Source of the DNA: Aurantiochytrium sp. KH105
Taxonomy: Eukaryota; Sar; Bigyra; Thraustochytrida; Thraustochytriidae
Direction: 5' to 3'
Assembly (NCBI GenBank): GCA_003116975.1
Contig: BGKB01000089.1
Span: forward strand, 286,100-350,099
Length of the DNA: 64,000 nt
Under the pieces are notes generated by a model, which did not search any database, had not been told where the DNA came from, and saw only the letters and a program-made list of their open reading frames with translations. The position numbers were made by a program, and so were the translations under genes. This document shows positions 29,143-39,529 of this stretch, one piece after another (within the stretch, counting starts at the first letter, position 1; each line of letters begins with the position of its first letter).

Positions 29143-31722
29143 TTATTTCACTGCTAGACCTCGAGAATGAGCGAGTGCGCCCTGCGAGACCTTGGCGGGC
29201 GGCGTGACTTTATTGGCTGCACGTAGCTTAGCAATCTCTTTGCGCAAGAGGGCGAGCTCTCGCGTCTCAAAGCCTTTAGTGGCAGCATTTTTTATGCTTT
29301 TGCAGCGCGCAGCAAAGTTGAGTGAAGCCATTGTCTCGGCGGCATTGCTCGCCGCAGCTGATACATTTACGATCATGAGAGTCTTTGCATTGCCGCCAAT
29401 AGAATCCGACATAAGCTGCGTGAGTGGATTGTTTCGGTATGGTATATGTTTGGCATTCGTTGACAGCGCGTTGATGACCTCCCCGAGAGCCGAGAGTGCC
29501 TTGTTGATGGAAGTTGCTTCTTTGAAGGTTTGCCCCACGGCACCAGACTTTTCAGCACGTTCAGACCCAGCGAGATCAACGAGGGTCATTTTACCCGAAG
29601 TGACCTCGCCCGATACCTTGGACTCGCCCTTGACTGTGATGGAGATGATGAGGTGCGAGCGCGAAGAGAGGTCGTTCATGCGCGTTGAGTCCGTCGCGCG
29701 GCGTGCCACGCCGACACGTACCCGGTTGATCAGCTCGGCTTCAGACTCGATAGGTACAATGGTAATATTTTCAACATAGACGACGCCAAACTGGTCCTTT
29801 TTCACAGCCAGAGCCTTGCGCCGCGGTGAATTCGGTGCGATGTCCTCGCTTCGTGGCGAAGATGGTTCCCGCAAGAGGTCCACGAGCGTGTCCAAGTGCA
29901 GTTCGCACATGTAAAGCTCGACCGTAAAATCCATTAGCTCGCGCTGGGTCTGCATTGTTGCAAAAAGCGTGCTCGCCGCACGAGGGAGAATGCCTGGATG
30001 CTCAGGCGTTCCTGTCATTGTGAATGTTTTGCCTGCTCCAGTTTGACCATACGCAAAGATACAGACATTATAGCCGTCTAGGGCGCTCTGGACAAGCCTC
30101 TCTGTGTCTTCAAAGACATCGTTTTGCGTCCGCTGGGGCCCAAGAGCTTTGTCGAAGGTCCACGTCTTGCTCGTCGATTTGCTTCCAGACTTGTCTTTGC
30201 GCTCATGCGTGACCTTGATGTTGTTTCCAAAGACTTCGACAGCTTCAGATAGGCCTTGACGTTGGTCTTCGGCGCAGAGGGGGCGGACGCGTGCGCAGAC
30301 TCGGATGGAGCCCTTGAGGTCTTCGACTTCGTTGTAATATCGACGTTTCTCTTTGACCTCTCTTGCCAGTTGGTGTTCGAGCCTTTGCATTTCTTGCATT
30401 CGAATCTCAAGCTCTTGATGGTAACGCTCGCGTTCTTCATGGCGCTGACGCTCCAGATCGTTTCGCTCCTCTTCCCGTTGTCGTTCATACGACTCGCGAA
30501 GACGGTCCAATTCTTGCTGCTTGGCTGCTTCGAATTGCGCGGTGAGCCGTGCCAAATGCGCTTGTAAAGCATCTCGGTCTGATTCATTGAGCGCAGTTGA
30601 TGGATTGGCCTTGAGTGCTGCGAGCTCTTGGGCAAAGCGAGCGTCTGCTTCTTGCGCGACACGAGCCATTTGAGCTGCTTGTTTAGATTCTTGATCGGCT
30701 CGAATCTGTGCTTTGTAGAGACGCTTTTGAACAATCATGAGTTGACATTGTAGCGCCTCGCGTTCAGACTCTGCCTTGAATCGAGCTTCTTTGTCAGCAT
30801 CAGACGTACTGGAGGATTTTCGGGTTAGAGCATGTGGTGCTGCGTCGATGTGAGTTGACATGACAGCTGGGCGGTCCCAGGTGCTTTCCTTTGTTAATCT
30901 GTTGTAATAGAAGCAGCGTTGTGTGGTCGCATCTTGCATCTTGCACCATCCTTGATCGTCTTGCTGTGTTCTTTTTTCCTGGCCGGGGTAGCGGTGGTGC
31001 TGGATCCGGTGAAGAAGGTCGGCGAGCTCGTTGTGGCCAGATGCTCGCGCATACGCTTCAGGGGAGAACCCCTGTGAGCATCGGAGCCCTGGGTTGGCGC
31101 CATGGTGAATGAGCAGTTTGCAAATCTGCTGGTTATTTTCTGCTGCGGCATAGTGCAATGCAGAGCATCCAGCTTTATACTCAATAATTTCAGGATTGGC
31201 ACCCGAAGACAAGAGAAGCTTGGCAATTTCCGTGGCTCTCTGGTACTGTTTTGCTGCGGATGGAGGCAAGCAACAAAAGTGCAATGCACCAAATCCAGCA
31301 CCATTTTGTGAGTTTACATTGGCGCCGCGACGTAAAAGCTCGTGTACAACATCGTTTTCTTGGCCAATGCAAGCCAATAATAAGAGAGAGTTCCCGTCTG
31401 CGTCCCGAGCTGCGAGAGGGAGTTCTGTTCGATCGTCCTGGAGAAATTGCAGGAAAATGGCTCGCTCTTCTTTGGTCCAATTCGCGCATCGTTGCAAGAG
31501 GGTCACGCAGGACGGGCCGTCGGCTTTGAACGAGGCGACGAGATGCCTGTTGTGCGTAATTAGACTGGAGGTTGCCTCGGGGGGGAGGAGAGCCTGGTTA
31601 CTCGGGATCCTTGGGATATGTTGCGAGCTCGTGTCTTGTGCTGCATTATATTCCTCGTGTGAAGGTCCTTCGACCTGGGGGTCTGCAGCTTCGTGCGACG
31701 GTTTGGTGTGTCCTGACCCCAT
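29143..31722 (-). CDS. Kinesin-14 (C-terminal motor) with ankyrin repeats and WW domain
   Basis: An 859-residue protein from the ATG at 31722 (the frame also has an upstream TTG). Ankyrin repeats lie at about 108-238 (DADGNSLLLLACIGQENDVV, GCSALHYAAAENN). A WW domain spans about 258-286, with W259 and W282 in a GWCKMQ...RCFYYNRLTKESTWDRP pattern. A coiled coil follows at about 310-460, then a C-terminal kinesin motor. The motor starts KGSIRVCARVRPL and shows the P-loop GQTGAGKT, switch I NDLSSRSH, switch II DLAGSE and HIPYRNNPLTQLMSDSIGG. A motor at the C-terminus preceded by an LKGSIRV-type neck defines kinesin-14, normally minus-end-directed. The first residues MGSGHTK fit an N-myristoylation site (Gly2, Thr6, Lys7). 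Ankyrin and WW domains suggest cargo or scaffold binding to proline-rich partners. Confidence 0.95.
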   Translation of the reverse strand: MGSGHTKPSHEAADPQVEGPSHEEYNAAQDTSSQHIPRIPSNQALLPPEATSSLITHNRHLVASFKADGPSCVTLLQRCANWTKEERAIFLQFLQDDRTELPLAARDADGNSLLLLACIGQENDVVHELLRRGANVNSQNGAGFGALHFCCLPPSAAKQYQRATEIAKLLLSSGANPEIIEYKAGCSALHYAAAENNQQICKLLIHHGANPGLRCSQGFSPEAYARASGHNELADLLHRIQHHRYPGQEKRTQQDDQGWCKMQDATTQRCFYYNRLTKESTWDRPAVMSTHIDAAPHALTRKSSSTSDADKEARFKAESEREALQCQLMIVQKRLYKAQIRADQESKQAAQMARVAQEADARFAQELAALKANPSTALNESDRDALQAHLARLTAQFEAAKQQELDRLRESYERQREEERNDLERQRHEERERYHQELEIRMQEMQRLEHQLAREVKEKRRYYNEVEDLKGSIRVCARVRPLCAEDQRQGLSEAVEVFGNNIKVTHERKDKSGSKSTSKTWTFDKALGPQRTQNDVFEDTERLVQSALDGYNVCIFAYGQTGAGKTFTMTGTPEHPGILPRAASTLFATMQTQRELMDFTVELYMCELHLDTLVDLLREPSSPRSEDIAPNSPRRKALAVKKDQFGVVYVENITIVPIESEAELINRVRVGVARRATDSTRMNDLSSRSHLIISITVKGESKVSGEVTSGKMTLVDLAGSERAEKSGAVGQTFKEATSINKALSALGEVINALSTNAKHIPYRNNPLTQLMSDSIGGNAKTLMIVNVSAAASNAAETMASLNFAARCKSIKNAATKGFETRELALLRKEIAKLRAANKVTPPAKVSQGALAHSRGLAVK

Positions 31723-32237
31723 GGGCAGCAGCAACCTTGTATTCTCCCTTTGCTCCGCGTTCCGTCGGAGTTTGCACGTCCTTGGACTCGGGCGTCAGGA
31801 AAAGCAAGCAAGTAAGTAAACAAGCTTTGCATATTTTTTACCGTGCATCATCATGATGACTTATCATGATGATGAAAGAAAGTAGCCGTTGGAAGATAAA
31901 AATTACAAATAAATTTTTCTCAGCAGACGAGCTGAAGGTTGTGAGTGATTTGGGACTGGGACTAGTGGGACTTGACACTGGGATCTGAAAGACTGACACC
32001 GGAACTTGGACCTGAGAGATCATTTTTAAGCCAAGACTTGGGAATAAATAGTCCAAACGCCAAGGAACGAACGATAGAGCCAAAGCTTGCGGAGAAAGCG
32101 ACGTGACAAGATCGCAAATATATGCAGCGAATTGTACCTCTTGCTCCGAGCTCAAGGACGGGACGAAGAATCTTGCATCTTCTCAAGTGCCATTTCAATT
32201 ATTCATTACAAAAGGTGAACCGTAGCAAGGCTTGAGT
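31723..32237. other. Upstream region of kinesin-14; 3' flank of the Myb-like gene
   Basis: Both flanking genes are on the minus strand, so this holds the kinesin-14 promoter and the 3' UTR of the Ser-rich gene. A perfect 11-bp inverted repeat (31847-31857 and 31865-31875, 7-base loop) lies about 125 bp upstream of the kinesin ATG. No gene is seen. Confidence 0.6.
31847..31875. promoter_or_regulatory. 11-bp inverted repeat upstream of kinesin-14
   Basis: CATCATCATGA and its exact reverse complement TCATGATGATG are separated by TGACTTA. It contains the 12-bp palindrome TCATCATGATGA (31849-31860), which also occurs upstream of the PSMG2-like gene at 1615-1626. A regulatory role is inferred only from position and symmetry. 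Confidence 0.4.
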
Positions 32238-34205
32238 CTATGTAAGAGACCCGTCATGGTGGTCGACAACAACAAGGGTGGGTCCATGCTGCTGCTCTTC
32301 TGCAGATGCATAGACGGGGGCAAAGGAGGCTTCACGGCGCAAGGCGGCTTGTCTCCTGGCATTGGCGATGACCGCTTGGCCGGAAGCATTGAGGTTTGTC
32401 CATCCGCGCTTTTCTAGCACAGCAGCGAGCTTGGCGTGCATATCGGGAATATCGCGCTTTTTCCACTTTTCAAAGTAAACAACCCGCTTTAGCTTCTTGT
32501 CGATTGCGCGGGAGGATCGTGATATACCGCAATGATAGGCGATGACAGCAATGTCCTTGAGCTCCCGATCGATGAAGCAATACACAACATGGAGCAAGAG
32601 AATCTCTTCCTCAATGTTCCACTTACCCTTGCGATACTTGAAACCCGCCGTTCCCCCCGCGGAACTTGTCAATAACTGACCTCGCGCCGAGGCGCCAACT
32701 GCACCGCCGGCTGAGGTCTGCTGATCGTCAGAGTCTTCTGCTGCGCTCGACGCCGAGGAACCGCGTCGATTTAGTTCCGAGCTTGGCCAGTGCGGTTCCG
32801 GGGCTCCCCCGGACGGCGCGTGGGACCCCATGAGTGTAGCGGCTGAGGAAAGCATCGTGGCCGCTCCTCGTCGCGCATGATGAGTAATGGCGGAGGCATA
32901 CGAGGGGGTCGGCGTCGCATTCGCCATCATGGGGTTTTGCAAGGCGTCTGCGTCCTCAAAACGTCGGCGAGTCCTTTGCTCCATGGGCATATCTTGTTCA
33001 TCCACATTCATAGCCGCGGAGGAAGAAGAGGACGAGGATGAGGACGAGGACAATGATGCTGCAGAAGGATTACGTTGATGAGTCGAGGGTGGAGGATGAT
33101 GGCGACGAGCATGGTGTACGTCAGGCGCATAAGGGTTGGAGTAAGGGTTGGTATGGGCAAAGTGATGCGATGCAGATGTCCCGTGCTCGGGTGGACCACC
33201 CGCTGCGTGGGAGTTGATCCCACCATCGAGACTTGCGTCCATGTGCGAAAAGGAAGAGTAAGGCAGAAAAGATTGTGGCGAAGGTGAAGACCCTGGAAAT
33301 CTGGAGGAGTCGCTAGTAGAATACAGTGGATGCTGAGACGCGGAGGGGGTTGATGCCGGCCAAGGGTGGTGGGGGTGGTGACTGTGATGGTGGAAAAGTC
33401 CATCCATGGCGGAAGGCGCTTGAGAATTTTGGCCCAGCGTTGGCCAACCGCTAAAGGTTGGTGACTGGGTCGATTGACCGAGCGGCGAAAGAGAGTCGGG
33501 AAACTGCAAGCTCGGATGGCCATCATCGGAGGTTGGCGAGAACCCTGAAGGCGAACTCTGACGCGGTCGTTTGAGTGCCCCTACTGCTGGGGCAGAGACT
33601 GACCTCGACGATGCCGAGACGGGGCGGACGAGCGCCCTCGAGGCAGTCAAAGATGATGATGACGACGACGAGGAAGAGGAGGACGCTGCAGTAAAGGATG
33701 ATGGGTAATCGCTTGAGTTTTGCGAAGGCCGCGTTGGTGCGTGTCGTTGCTGGGATGATGGCGCGAATGTATGTCCCGTTGCATGTTGTTCGGAAGTTGT
33801 GGCCATTGCATCATCATCATCGAGAAGGACTTGCAGGTACGAGTTGATGTCTTGGTCGGATATGTTCTGCGGGTCTCCATCTTCCTTTGGGCGAGGGGAA
33901 AGTTGCCTAAGAATGTTCTGAGGCGAGCGCGACCCGAACGCACCCGAGGCAATGGATGCCGCTGAAGGTGGAGATCGCATGTGCGATGCAGAAGAGGGTG
34001 CGTGAGGGTGTGCATGCGCGGCGTTGAGTGTGAGGGTCGATCGGCGTTCATGCATCCGCGCTATACTCTCGTTCGTCCCCGGCGCCTTGTCGCTCGGCGG
34101 AGCCGAGGGAGGCATTGTTGAAGAGCTCGCTGCGTGACGGGACTGGTCTGCTGGACCCGTCTCAGTGTCTGGGCCCCGTTTGGGATTTGTCGCATCGTAA
34201 TGCAT
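32238..34205 (-). CDS. Ser/His-rich protein with C-terminal Myb/SANT-like domain
   Basis: A 655-residue protein from the ATG at 34205 (MHYDATNPKRG). About 520 residues are low complexity: Ser runs, a His/Pro-rich middle (HHHSHHPHHPWPAS) and acidic patches, as in disordered transcription regulators. The C-terminal block, about residues 525-600, begins KYRKGKWNIEEEILLLHVV and continues IAVIAYHCGISRSSRAIDKKLKRVV. The KGKW.EEE opening and following helices look like a divergent Myb/SANT or trihelix fold, with the second tryptophan replaced. A nuclear DNA-binding role is plausible but rests on this one block. Alternative: a stramenopile-specific domain of unknown function. Confidence 0.65.
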   Translation of the reverse strand: MHYDATNPKRGPDTETGPADQSRHAASSSTMPPSAPPSDKAPGTNESIARMHERRSTLTLNAAHAHPHAPSSASHMRSPPSAASIASGAFGSRSPQNILRQLSPRPKEDGDPQNISDQDINSYLQVLLDDDDAMATTSEQHATGHTFAPSSQQRHAPTRPSQNSSDYPSSFTAASSSSSSSSSSSLTASRALVRPVSASSRSVSAPAVGALKRPRQSSPSGFSPTSDDGHPSLQFPDSLSPLGQSTQSPTFSGWPTLGQNSQAPSAMDGLFHHHSHHPHHPWPASTPSASQHPLYSTSDSSRFPGSSPSPQSFLPYSSFSHMDASLDGGINSHAAGGPPEHGTSASHHFAHTNPYSNPYAPDVHHARRHHPPPSTHQRNPSAASLSSSSSSSSSSSAAMNVDEQDMPMEQRTRRRFEDADALQNPMMANATPTPSYASAITHHARRGAATMLSSAATLMGSHAPSGGAPEPHWPSSELNRRGSSASSAAEDSDDQQTSAGGAVGASARGQLLTSSAGGTAGFKYRKGKWNIEEEILLLHVVYCFIDRELKDIAVIAYHCGISRSSRAIDKKLKRVVYFEKWKKRDIPDMHAKLAAVLEKRGWTNLNASGQAVIANARRQAALRREASFAPVYASAEEQQHGPTLVVVDHHDGSLT

Positions 34206-36332
34206 GTTGCGACACCGGTCAAGCCAACACGTGGGTGTTGCTGAATGTAGGCTATGAATAGGGCAAACTGTAGCACGCTACCGCTCCCATTCGGTGGGAG
34301 TGTTTCCGGTGCGACTTTTTTTTCCGGCCGGTGACGGTTGTTTTGTCAGCCAGTCAGTCAGTCAGTCAGATGCAGCGGTACTAGGACGCTTGTTCGTTTG
34401 CCTGCCAGCCAGCGAGCCAGCCGGAGTGCTTCCCTTTCGGCAGTTCGCCCGCCTTTGGACCTCGCAACTCACGAACGATTGAGACGTAAAAGACGAGTAG
34501 AGTATGACACCGACGAGGAGTCCGTCCCTGCAGGCTCGTCAGAGGGTCCGAAGGTGAATTTATGAAACCGCGCGACCTTTTTTAGGGCGCGTACAGCAAA
34601 GCACTTTGGTCGTGGGTCACCCGCACAAGCGTGAGTCCTCGTCTATGATTCGATTCGCGTCCGTTACTTTGCTCACGTGAATTGGCCCGTTTCTGCGTTG
34701 CCGTCCACGTTTGTCGTACCCTCCTGCTTGGCGGCCCTACCGCTGGAGAGCTTCCGTGCGTCGACGAGGCGGCAGGCTCGCGGTTGCCGGCGTTGGCCTT
34801 TCGTTACCTTCTTCGAGGGACTGCGTAAGACAAACCGCAGCCGCGTAGCCCAATTGGAAACGGTCCTCCAATGCACTGCGATTCAGTCAGTCAGTCAGTC
34901 AGTCCCTGCACGCCTCCTTCAGACAAGTGCTAAGCGGCCCTGGCGACGCCGCAAGCAGCAGTCGCGAAAGCAGGAAGCGCAGCCAGCGAGCGGGAAGCAG
35001 CGCGCTCCAGCTCGCCTGGGCCTTCCTCTGCGCCCAGGTCCGTTCGCTTCCTCCTGCGGAGTGGGATGCACTTTCCGCAGAAGGCTCGCGGGAGGTGTGG
35101 GGCCGGGAGAACCCGTGAAAGACGATAGCCGGGCAAGTGCGCTCACGCGCTGTGGGGCCGCGCCCGCACCTGCTGGAAGTTTGCGAAAGGAAGGAAGCGC
35201 GATTCGAATCGACGACTCGGCGGGGCGATGAATCGCTCGCCTAATCGATCGCTCGCTCGCTCGCTCGCCCGCCCGCCTGTCTGCCTGCTCGGCGGTTGGC
35301 TGCCTCCTCGTGCGCGCGGCGAGAAAGCGCCCGCGGCGATCCAGCGATCCAGCGATCCAGCGGGGACGCCCGGCGCGCGCGGTCCGGCGCTGCGAGCAGG
35401 CGCCTCCGGCCGAGCGAGCGCGACGATCGATTGGGCGTGGCGTGCTTTGTCTCGCCTCGCCTCGCCTCGCTCGCCCGTCTTTCTGGCTGGAGACGAGCGA
35501 GGGCACGCGCGAGCACGGGCGCCTGCCTGCCCGCCCGCGTGCCCGCGTGCCTGCGTGGCTGCCTTCGTTCTCGCGCGCTCGCCTGCGCTCCGCCGCTCGC
35601 GCGAGGCGAGGGGCTCGCTGGCGCCAGCCGGCGGTGTTCGCGCGGCGGCGCGTGTGTTCACGGGGAGGGATGAACGAGAGACGAGATGGCGAGGCGAGCC
35701 GCCGTGTCGCCGATCGTGACCGCGCTCGCTGTCGGGGGGTCCAGGCGGGCGCGGCCGGCGCCCTGAGACGCACGAGCCGCGACGCGACGCGCCGCGCCGA
35801 GTCGGGCCGGGCCGGGTCGCGCCGAGTCGGGTCGGGTCGGGTCGAGCGAAGGGGGTTCTCGCTCTACAGCGGCTGCGGCGGCCTCGGGTTGTCAAATTGC
35901 GCACTCAGCAGGCGCCAGGGCCGCGACGACCGAGCCCAGCTCAGGCAGCCAGCCAGCCTGCCTGCCTCCCAGCCTGCCAGCCTGCCTGCCAGCCTTCGCA
36001 GCGCCGGCCAATCGCTCGCTCGCTCGCTCGCTCGCTGCGTCGACGGCGACTAGCACGTGTGATCCGCGCTGCGCGTTGAGAATCGTGGCGGCGCTCGCGG
36101 CGGGCGTGGGCTCGTAGCTCCTCGTTGGCGCCTTTCCTCTATACCGCACCCTCGCTTGCTCCCTGCTCACTTGCGTGCAGTTTTCGCGCGCCGCTTTCTT
36201 CGCCGCTCTCCCGGGCGCCGCGCGCGACCTTGGATGTGCTCGCGAGCCCGCCCTCTCGCGCTTGCTCGGCCTCTCTCGCTCCGGTGCGCGGGGTTCAGGT
36301 TTTGCTGGCTCCCCGGCGCCAAAACGCGGTCC

Positions 36333-36373
36333 TCCTTGCCTTGCCTTGCCTTGCCTTGCTTGCCTTGCCTTGC
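36333..36373. repeat. CCTTG pentamer repeat
   Basis: About eight imperfect copies of the pentamer CCTTG in the gene-poor region. Confidence 0.85.
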
Positions 36374-37501
36374 TTTTGTACGGGATGCGCTGCGCGCAGT
36401 GGCGCTGAGCCTGTCGCGCTGGAGCTCGCTCTCGGTCGGGCATGCAGGGCACCATACACAGCCCGCGCGTCCACGGCTTGCGTGGGATTGGGTTCTGGCT
36501 GCAGGCGCTGTCGCCCCGAGTCGAGTCGAGGCGGGTCGAGTCGGGTCGAGGCGAGTCGAGTTGAGTGGAGTTGTCTTGGGTGGGCTTGGCTTGCGAGTAC
36601 TACAGCGAGTACAGCGTGGCGAGTCCAGGCCTGCTTGGTCTGCTTGCTTTGAAGCGGGGCTTGCTTGCTTGCGTGCTTGCTCGCTTGCAGCCCAGCCTCT
36701 CATTTCATTTCTCCAGGCAGGCACGCAGACAACCCAACCTGTGGCTGCTTGCCTCTGCGAGTACCTGCGTGCAGTGCCTGCCAGGTGGCTTCGTTTCGCG
36801 TCGCCCGCCACAGCCACGCATCGCATGCACGCGCGGTGCAGCATGGAGCGCGGTCGGCTGGGCTGGGCTGAGCCCATGGGCTGTGCTGGCCTCGCGAGGC
36901 GGGGTGTCTCGAGGAGAAGAGGCGAGAAGAGGCAGCGAACCGGCCGTCGCGGCCGCCGGCTGAACGAAATAAAGCGAGCAGTGGTGCAGCTGGCCACTGG
37001 CCACTGGTGCCGGTACCCTCTGGCTGCTGCAGACTGACGGACCTGCGCTGCGTGGCGGGCAGAGGAGGGAGGCTCTACTCACTGGCCTCCAGGCTCTCTC
37101 CCCTGCCCTGCTTGCCTCGCCAGCACGGCGAGCCGCGCGCGCGGCACTCCACTCGCGTGTCTGTCTCCTCGTTTTTTGTTTTCTTCTGTTTCCTCTCCTC
37201 CCGCCTCGGTTTCTTTCTTTCTTTCTTTCTTTCTTTCTCGCTCGTACAGAATGAATAAACAGGCCCTGCCTCGCTCCAGCCTCGCGCAGACGCGACGATC
37301 CGCCACGCGGAGCCGTGTGGCAACACCCGCAATCGTTTATTTCCGCCTGCGTCCAAAGGCGCCACGAAGCCGCGGCCCCCGCCGGCCCGCCGGCCGCGGC
37401 CGCAGCGCGCAGGAAGAGGAAGGTCGCGCCGGAAGCAGCGAGGGCGAGGGATGCGAGAGAGAGGGAGGGAGGCGGGGCCACCCAGGCTCGGTGCCTTCAA
37501 G

Positions 37502-37620
37502 TTCTTTTCTTTCCTTTTCTTTCCTTTCCTTTTCTTTCCTTTCCTTTCTTTTGGTTTTTTTTTTTTCTATTCTATTTCTTTTCTTTTCTTTTCTATTCTT
37601 TTCTATTTCTTTTCTTTCTC
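37502..37620. repeat. Homopyrimidine tract (TTTTCTTTCC-like)
   Basis: Almost 120 bases of C/T on the plus strand, interrupted only by one GG and a few A. It is built from TTTTCTTTCC units, then a T12 run, then TTTCTATTC units. Confidence 0.92.
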
Positions 37621-37699
37621 AAGCTGCGGGAAATGGGAGGAAAGGAGGGAGGGAAGACCGTGATCGTCGCGGACGAGCACAAGGAGACCGAGATCAAGT

Positions 37700-37838
37700 A
37701 GAAGAAGAAGAAGAAGAAAAAGAAGAAGAAGAAGAAGAAGAAGAAGAAGAAGAAGAAGAAGAAGAAGAAGAAGAAGAAGAAGAAGGAGAAGAAGAAGAAG
37801 AAGAAGAAGAAGAAGAAGAAGAAGAAGAAGAAGAAGAA
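37700..37838. repeat. Long GAA trinucleotide repeat
   Basis: About 139 bp of GAA/AAG with a few interruptions (AAAAAG early, GGAG in the middle). It begins 80 bp after the pyrimidine tract. Translated it gives poly-Glu, poly-Lys or poly-Arg frames, and poly-Phe or poly-Leu on the other strand. These explain the long open frames here. Confidence 0.95.
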
Positions 37839-39489
37839 CCTCGACGACACGACGCGGGTGAGACAGCAAGACGAGGCGAGCGAGACGAGACGCGAGACGA
37901 GGCCGCGCTTGCGCGAGAGAGCCGCCGCGCGAAGCGAACTCAGTCGGGCAGGTCTGGCGCGAAGCGAGTGAGATGCGAGACGAGCGAGGGATGCAGGTCC
38001 TGGCCTGCACTGCGCCTCGGCTCGCCTCGGCTCGCTTCGCTGCGCGCGCCGCGCTGGCCTTCGCGAGAGCCGGGGCAGCGGCTCCGCTTGGCCACTGGTG
38101 GTTGGGAGCGAAGGAGCGCACGCAGTTGCAAGAATCGGTTCGCCAGCACGGAAAGGGTGAAGGAAAGGCCAAAAGAAACAAATTTTGAACACCCTATCGG
38201 CCTAAAACAATATGAAAAGGGAAGACCAAGCTTTCTCCGGACAAATGTCACGTCACCGTTTCTCCCTCCCTCGTTCGTCCGTTCGGTCGGTCGTTGCGCC
38301 CTTTTCTCTGGTGCCCAACTCGGTCAGTCCCTCCCTCCCTCGCACACGCGCTGGCGTTGCCGTCCGTCCTGCTGCCGGGTTTCCGCGCCGAGGCGAAGCG
38401 AAACGAAACGAAATGAAATGAAGCGGGGGGCGGGAAGAGGAGATGATGAGGCAACTAATAAATTGTACAGTTCAGTTCGTTCGCGGCCACTACGGTGCAC
38501 GCGCGTCTACGGCCTGCTTATTCGTTAGTAAAGGCAGGTACAGTTAGGTCTTCAAAACCAAGATCTTGCACCCCAAAGAATTTTGTCCGGCCATCGAAGA
38601 TGCCAGAGACTCTCACCACGCAAACTGCAGCTGACAGCCGCCACCCGCTTTGAGTCAACCAACCACGAGTCCCTTCTCCGCCGCCGTTTCTCACTGACGT
38701 TCCTTCTGCGCCCAAGCCTCGCGCCGCGTCGCGTCGCCTCGCGCCGCGTGTCGGCGGCCTCGCGCAAAGAGCCGAGTCTGGCGGTCTTAGCTGGTGGGTG
38801 TCGACAGCACGCGCGGAGCGGGAAGCAGCCCGTCGCAGCGCTAAGATAGAGGGAATTGACAGTGAATGATCGAATGATTGACAGTGAATGCAGTCTCTGC
38901 CACGCACGCTCTCGTCAAGCAAGGCCGCCTTCCTGCGGCGCGAGACGCTCCCGACCGAGACCTCCGACGACGCTTGCCTCGCCTCGCCTCCCGCGGCGAG
39001 AAGTGATTCGAGGGCCAATCTCGGGCTGAACATGGAATCGAAACCGGCAAGGTGTCCAAAGAAAGCAAGCACAACATGCTTCGTCCCAAGTTTCTCTCAC
39101 CTCCCAAAGCGCTCCATCACCAGGGCCGCCGCTGCTTCCGGCCGCGGTGGTCGGTGCCATGCTCGCTGTCATGGCGGCAGCTGCTGTGTGACACCATGGC
39201 GGCGGCCGTTTGGCGGCTACGATGCCTGGCGGTGGCGCGCGAGGCGGGCGCACGCCAAGAAAGGATCCAGGCAGCCAGCCACGCCTCTTCTTCTGCGGTG
39301 ACGGCGTGGACCACCGTGACCGACGCCGACTCCTGTGAACCAAGCTCGTCACGCGGCCGCTCACATCAGTTTGCCAGCGACCAGCGAGTCCTTCCTCTTG
39401 CTTCGTTTTCTCCAGTTTCCTGGCTCGCCTGCCGCCCGTTGCCACTGGTGGGCGTGTTGCAGTTCCTAGCCTGGCCGGCGCACGGTGCG

Positions 39490-39529
39490 TTGCAGTGCAG
39501 TGCAGTGCAGCGCAGTGCAGTGCAGTGCA
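39490..39529. repeat. TGCAG pentamer repeat
   Basis: About eight copies of TGCAG with one CGCAG variant. Confidence 0.9.

Noticed and set aside
35195-35215. GATTCGAATC, resembling a tRNA T-loop
   Set aside because: It is a palindrome; no cloverleaf can be drawn from the flanks.
37593-38192. Apparent poly-Phe/poly-Leu membrane protein on the minus strand
   Set aside because: It is the translation of the GAA repeat; no other protein signal.
37176-38528. 450-codon frame with poly-Glu
   Set aside because: Runs through the CTTT, pyrimidine and GAA repeats; composition is repeat-driven.
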